A DNA stretch of 64,000 bases. Source: Trogon surrucura. Lineage: Eukaryota > Chordata > Aves > Trogoniformes > Trogonidae. Of the stretch, positions 59,501-64,000 are shown one piece after another. Location of the stretch: contig CM036622.1 in NCBI GenBank assembly GCA_020746105.1, forward strand, positions 14,055,987 through 14,119,986. The letters are read 5' to 3'. The translations under genes were made by a program, and so were the position numbers. The notes beneath the pieces are model-generated. The model searched no databases. It worked only from the letters and a program-made list of their open reading frames with translations, and was not told the DNA's origin. Positions within the stretch are counted from its first letter, which is position 1, and the number at the start of each line of letters is the position of its first letter.

Positions 59501-60639
59501 TTAAAAATTGTAGTTAGTAAGGAAAAGACAAATGGTTCCCAATGAAGGCAAAAGCCTGCCATGAGTTTGAAATTTATCAGCAACTAAAAAACTGGTAGTA
59601 CTGTGAGATCTTGGTGACTTCCAAATTAATAGTGACTATAAGGCAGTGTTCCTTTTTGCATGCCACTTCTGAAAACTGAGCTGGCAGTTCTATATCAAGT
59701 ATTTTGTAAAGGCTTCCAGTACAAGGAGAATTCAGTAAAATAGTGCTGTGTTCTTCAGAATGAAGGTGGTGTAACTATGGGTAGATTTTATATTGTGCTA
59801 TAAAGCCTATGCATCCTTTTTTTTTCTGAGGATTTGAGATTTTTCTTTTCTTTTGTAAAGGAAAAACCCTCTTTTGCCTCTCTCGGACCTTCCCTAAAAA
59901 GTGGGAATCAAAGTCCTCTATCAGGAGAAAGGAAAAATCCAAAATAAATTGGAATAGCAAGAAATAAAAATAGCAATACTCTAAAACTACAAAAGGCCAA
60001 CAGGCCTCCACTCCATAATGCACAGTGGCTTTGTAGATTAAGAACTGTACTTGTGCTTCTTTTTTTCCAGTGTCTTTTTGTCCTGAAACAACACTGAGAA
60101 ATGTTGTCGTTGCTGTTACAGTAAGTGAAATGACTGTAGCACAGAGTATTACCTGGCAGCATTTGAAGAGCCATGGTACCAACCTGAGAAAGTTACTCAT
60201 CCCAGTGCAGGAGCAGCTTGTCTGGCTGCTTCTTTTTTATATTTATTTATTTGTTACACATTAGTCCTCCTGGGCTAGGAACTTGGCTTTGATTCTCTTT
60301 TTGGTTGGCAAAAAGAAATAATTTACTCCTTCCAGGATGTTTTTTAAGAGAGGAATGTCTGGAAAATGATACAGGAAATATTCACAGTGAAGTTGATAAT
60401 GTCTGTCTCTTAAATACGTTTTTTAAAAAAATAGCCTCGATAGGCAAATAACGTCTGAGACCAGACACCTGATGGAGCACAGACCAGACATCTTCATGTT
60501 CTAGCCTCACTTGCCAATCAACACTTAGGGAGGCACTTGCTCTCCACGTCAGTAGTGTTTCTCCTTTCGGCAAAGATCCCAAGCTTCCCCCTGCGGCATC
60601 CTTACTCACAAAATAGGGTGTATTAGGTGAGCTGCTACC
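56546..60639. other. Non-coding stretch upstream of KCNH8
   Basis: The part at 56990-57110 contains an octamer-like ATTTGCATAATTG and looks like a possible conserved element. T-rich repeats lie at 58721-58750. No exon is supported. Confidence 0.45.
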
Positions 60640-61060
60640 CCTCGAGTCTAGGAAACTTCTCATGTGCCGCAGCTGAGAGCTGGACGGGTCAGGCCGGGGC
60701 GGGGAGGGGGAGAAGAGCCCCCCAACCCCGGGGCGGTCGTTGGTCTCATCCCTCTCCCTGCGGCCCGTCCTCTCTCTGCCGCCCCTCTGCACCTCTCCTC
60801 TGCGGGGAGGAGGGGGGTCGGGCGTTGCTGGGCGGCGGCTCCGCACCTGCCCGCGGTGCTCCGCGGCCGCCCCGCCCGGCAGCCGGAGGCGGGAGAGTTC
60901 TGCGGTTCCGGGGCTGACAAACGGGGGGCTCCCGGCGCCGGAGGCGGCGCGGCGGCATCCCCAACCTCCTCCCCATCCTTTCTCCCTCCGCCTCCTCCCT
61001 CGCTTTCCCCCTGGCGCCCTCTGCACTTTCTTTTCGAACCACCCTCGTAGGCAAACTTTG

Positions 61061-61156
61061 ATGGGGAACCTCGCACCGCGCTGGAAAAATGCCGGTTATG
61101 AAGGGATTACTGGCACCCCAGAACACCTTCCTCGACACCATCGCCACCCGGTTTGA
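61061..61156 (+). CDS. Upstream ORF overlapping the KCNH8 start codon
   Basis: An ATG 28 bases before the main start opens a 31-codon frame that runs past the main ATG in a different frame and stops at TGA 61154-61156. If the transcript begins upstream of 61061, ribosomes starting here would bypass the channel start, so the uORF would lower translation. Its own context is weak at -3 (T) but has G at +4. This is a prediction from sequence only. Confidence 0.4.
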   Translation: MGNLAPRWKNAGYEGITGTPEHLPRHHRHPV

Positions 61157-61164
61157 CGGCACAC
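61089..61164 (+). CDS. KCNH8: KCNH8 first coding exon (ELK-type voltage-gated K+ channel)
   Basis: ATG 61089 opens 25 codons plus one base, starting [18 protein letters not shown] and continuing to a DGT end. This is the N-terminal cap of the PAS domain in ELK-subfamily EAG channels, which conduct voltage-gated K+ current in neurons. A donor C|GTGAGT at 61164/61165 splits the next codon in phase 1, consistent with His as the next residue in the family. Human KCNH8 and KCNH4 have nearly the same N-terminus. KCNH8 is preferred because of the large gene-poor surroundings and long first intron, as at its mammalian locus beside the SATB1 desert. The -3 base of the start is A. Confidence 0.82.
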
Positions 61165-63412
61165 GTGAGTCCGGGGCTGGGGCAGCGGGCGTCGTCTCCG
61201 GACGCCCGGAGAAGTGGGTGCACGGGGGGCTCAGTGCGGGCGATGGGAACCTCCTCCGCCCTCCCCTCCACCCGCCGGGGGTTTCCTTGGTACCAGGCAC
61301 CGGCCATGAGGAGGGGGAGGCAGGGGAGCCACCCAGCCTTGCCGGCTCTCGTGCTTGGCTTCTCCGCAGATTTGCAGGTGAGGAGAAGACTGCTGGGTCC
61401 CCTTTTCCTCCCGACCCTTCGCGGCGGCGCCGAGGCGAGCCGGGCCGCCGCTGGAGCCACGGTTTCCGCAGGAAAGTTGTGCGCTGGGCTTGGGGCTTTG
61501 CCGCCCGCACCGCGCCCCTGGCACCGGAGAGGCGGCGAGGGAAAGGCGGGCGCAGGGGCTTTGGCAGGAGGTTTGGGGATTTCCTTTCTTTTTTACTCCT
61601 TCAGACCCGCCGTTTAAATCTCCCTAAAAGCTGAATTCCCGTAAGTCGGGCTCAGCGGCGGCAGCAGCTGTTGCAGGATGTTAGCGGAGGAGGGAAGGGC
61701 CCCCCGCCGCGGCGCTGGCAGGGCGTCCGGCTGCAGCACCATGGACAGGGCCGGCCCCACGCGTGTCACCGCCACGCGTGTCCCTACCCCGCCGGGCTCC
61801 TCGCGCGGAGCCCGTCGAGCGGGATCCCTCGGCTGGGGCTGCCTCTGCGTGGGGCTGAGTCCCTGGTGAGAGGCTGGCTCACTCCCCTCCAGCTGTGGGT
61901 TAGGAGTTCCCTGTATCTTGAGTTTTGTCTCCTCTTTAATAGGGCTTGTGCATATTGAAGAAGATAAAATGGGCACGAGGGAAGCAGAACTGCAGATTTG
62001 GCAAAAAAGAACTCCCTTCTCTATTAAAAACGACGTAAAAAAAAAATATCAAAGCATTCAAAGTGGAGGAAAAAAGAACTCAGATTTGAGTTTCTGTCAG
62101 CTGTTTATTGACCGAAAACATCGCGTTCTAATGGGTTTGATATCTTCTTGATAGTGCATCTATTGGCATTTTCTCAATGCTTCAGTTAGTGTGTGATTAA
62201 GACAACTGAACTGCGATTACTGAATCAGTAAGTTGTAAAATGTCAAGAAAATGATACAGTCACTGAGATCAATTGCCGAGAAGCACAGAACTGCATTATA
62301 ACTGCTCTGCTCGTCTGAGGATACACAGCTAATTGTGATTCAGGGCTGTATGTAACTGATACTACATTATAAAGCAATCCCTCTTAGGACTACTTAGATG
62401 TACCTTTGAATTCCTTTGACTACAGAACTCAAAGTCCTTTTCCCCCATCCTCCACCCTTTTATTTCCATAAAGTGTACGGGTATTATCTATCACATATTG
62501 AAGTGTGCAGGTCTAATAAGAGTTATGTTGCTGATACTGTCATTTGCCAGAAAAGCAGTTCTTCCCTGCTTTGTGCTCAGGACCCTCCCGCTTTACAATG
62601 TCTTCCTTTCAAAGGATGGAGCACACTGCCTGCAAGCTCTGCAGACAAATGTTTCACAAATTCTGTAATGTTCTTCAAAGATCTAGTTTACCAATCAACA
62701 TTGGTGATGACATGCAGGTCTGTCTTTAATAAACATTTTTAAATGGTTAATCCCCATGTTCACAGTGACACCAACAGGCAAGTGTGGTGGAAAGCTTATT
62801 GCTTAGCTGAATTCTATGGTCAAGTGTAGCTACGTTTTAAAATCAGTAATTGTATTAGTCTTCGTGAAGCCAGTTGGGTCAATCTTTTCTTCAACAAGAA
62901 ACAGACCCTAGTGTCTTACTCTGAAATCTCTAATGCTAATAACTCATCTACCTTTTCCTGGAATGTAGTTGAAGAAGAATGTAATTAGGTGTTTCAGTAC
63001 CTTCGGAAAATATGGCACATGATATTTTATTTTAGTTAGCTTTTCAGAATTTGGTTTAAATATTAAATAGGCCTATTCTAGAAGTCATCATATATGATCA
63101 TTAGCATGTAAAATACACCCAGAAGTTCACAAGGGAAGGCTTTTTATGAACTATGTAGTCTTACATCTAATAAAACTTTGAAAGATGTTACTATTTCATG
63201 AAAAACTAGTAGCATGTCTCTTAATTCAGAACTACATAACTTCTCTTTTAGAGTGTTAATGAATCAACTTAATGTTATCTGAATCAAAGTTATGTATAGC
63301 AATCTGCATCATAGGTCAGTTTAAAAATCTTCAGAAATAGCTATTCTCCTTTGTTTCTTTGATGCAGCATACTTTTTTTTTTTCTTTTAAAAAATTGCTA
63401 AATTTAAATTTT
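61165..63412 (+). other. KCNH8: KCNH8 intron 1, first part
   Basis: It begins with a consensus donor GTGAGT. The first 700 bases are still CpG island and the rest is AT-rich. No second exon was found before the window ends. Confidence 0.7.
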
Positions 63413-63562
63413 AGAATCATAGATTGATTTGGGTTGAAAACAATCTTAACAATCCTCTGGTTCCAATCCCTCTACCCCCTGCAGGGACACCTCCCACTAG
63501 ACCAGGCTGCTCACAGCCATGTCCAACCTGGCCTTGAGCACTTCCAGGGAGGGAATACAAAA
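63413..63562 (-). mobile_element. CR1 3' region fragment in KCNH8 intron 1
   Basis: It starts with 'agaatcatagattgatttgg' and continues through 'ccctgcagggacacctccca', 'ctagaccaggctgctca' and 'ccatgtccaacctggccttg'. This is the reverse complement of a CR1 3' UTR, an older copy with several changes. Confidence 0.88.
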
Positions 63563-64000
63563 TTATTGCTTCTATAAGTGATGAATACATATTTCAAATA
63601 AACAAGTACAACTTTGCAACATGTGTGTAAGTATCTGAGCATCAAGTAGAAACATCAAAGCAAATTTTGTTTTTGTTTAAATTGTCCAGGTGGTATCTCT
63701 GAGGTTGTTCAGGTGGCTAAAGCTAGAAGTAATACTGATGGCTAATCCTTGCAGGAATCAGTTCCATGTCTTAATAGTTTTATAGGTGATACAGGCTGTG
63801 AAAGGAACAGAACTGGTACATGACATTGATCCTGAACCTATGTTTTACCATGTGTTGAGGTACTTTGACCTTGCACATGATAATATTTAGATGTTAAAAA
63901 GGTGTTTTTGTTTCAAAAGACTTTTTTTGGTTATTATTTTAACACAGTCTGTAGTTAACAGACCTCCTTTAATTTTAAGCCTCTGAGAAGGATATATTAT
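63563..64000 (+). other. KCNH8: KCNH8 intron 1, continued
   Basis: AT-rich intronic sequence. Nothing else is recognised up to the window edge. Confidence 0.55.

Larger units (their letters stand above)
60640..61860 (+). promoter_or_regulatory. KCNH8: KCNH8 CpG-island promoter
   Basis: About 1.2 kb of GC- and CpG-rich sequence surrounds the first coding exon. It holds Sp1-type GC boxes (GGGGCGGGG at 60696-60704, GGGGCGG near 60729-60735) and no obvious TATA box, as is typical of a CpG-island promoter. Long open frames on both strands result from the low density of stop codons in GC-rich DNA. Confidence 0.85.

Noticed and set aside
61089..61164. KCNH4 instead of KCNH8
   Set aside because: The N-termini are nearly identical, so exon 1 alone cannot exclude KCNH4. 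The gene-poor AT-rich surroundings and long first intron favour KCNH8, since KCNH4 is compact in gene-dense DNA.
60382..61510. Long open frames on the minus strand (up to 254 codons) and extra plus-strand frames in the KCNH8 CpG island
   Set aside because: GC-rich DNA has few stop codons. The translations are low-complexity Arg/Pro/Gly/Ala sequence without domains, and frames overlap on both strands.
1..64000. CRISPR arrays, bacterial operons, rRNA genes
   Set aside because: No regularly spaced repeats, Shine-Dalgarno-type gene strings or rRNA motifs were seen. The sequence is vertebrate nuclear DNA.

Overview
The window is vertebrate nuclear DNA, almost certainly from a songbird. The evidence is several CR1 LINE fragments with the avian 3' end, a SINE with a tRNA-Ile-like head and a CR1 tail (a type known from passerines), long AT-rich non-coding stretches, and a GC-rich first exon of a KCNH (ELK-type) potassium channel gene, most likely KCNH8. 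No other host protein-coding exon could be supported.

Layout. 1-28 kb: gene-desert sequence with two CR1 fragments on the minus strand (1-405, 2691-3425), a short CR1 tail (14496-14593), simple repeats, and a candidate conserved regulatory cluster near 11.29-11.42 kb. 28.06-37.33 kb: a complete provirus on the plus strand, with two 504-bp LTRs that look identical, a 4-bp target duplication (CCTC), a primer-binding site, a splice donor, gag, pro-pol, env and a polypurine tract. 39.3-42.3 kb: three CR1 fragments in one orientation with a small isolated CpG island (41.03-41.33 kb) that contains a CTCF-like motif. 42.5-43.04 kb: a probable solo LTR of another family. 43-60.6 kb: non-coding sequence with a CR1 tail, the SINE, a G-quadruplex-prone tract and an old interspersed repeat. 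60.64-61.86 kb: the KCNH8 CpG-island promoter, 5' UTR, first coding segment (25 codons plus one base) and splice donor. The window then ends inside intron 1.

The provirus is gammaretrovirus-like. Nucleocapsid has one CCHC knuckle, gag and pol share a frame across a UGA-CUAG stop, and RT carries YVDD. Integrase has HHCC and DDX35E motifs. Its coding region is broken by five frame changes and four in-frame stops, yet the LTRs show no difference by eye. This points to a defective element copied in trans, LTR homogenisation, or base-calling errors at homopolymers.

The most striking feature is env. Upstream of an otherwise Env-like surface/transmembrane protein lie three consecutive immunoglobulin-like domains, which make env about 300 residues longer than a usual gammaretroviral Env. 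The transmembrane subunit is also atypical, with CX9CC instead of CX6CC, no hydrophobic stretch directly after the furin site, and a PPAY motif in the tail. I know of no described retroviral Env with this architecture, but I could not search databases.
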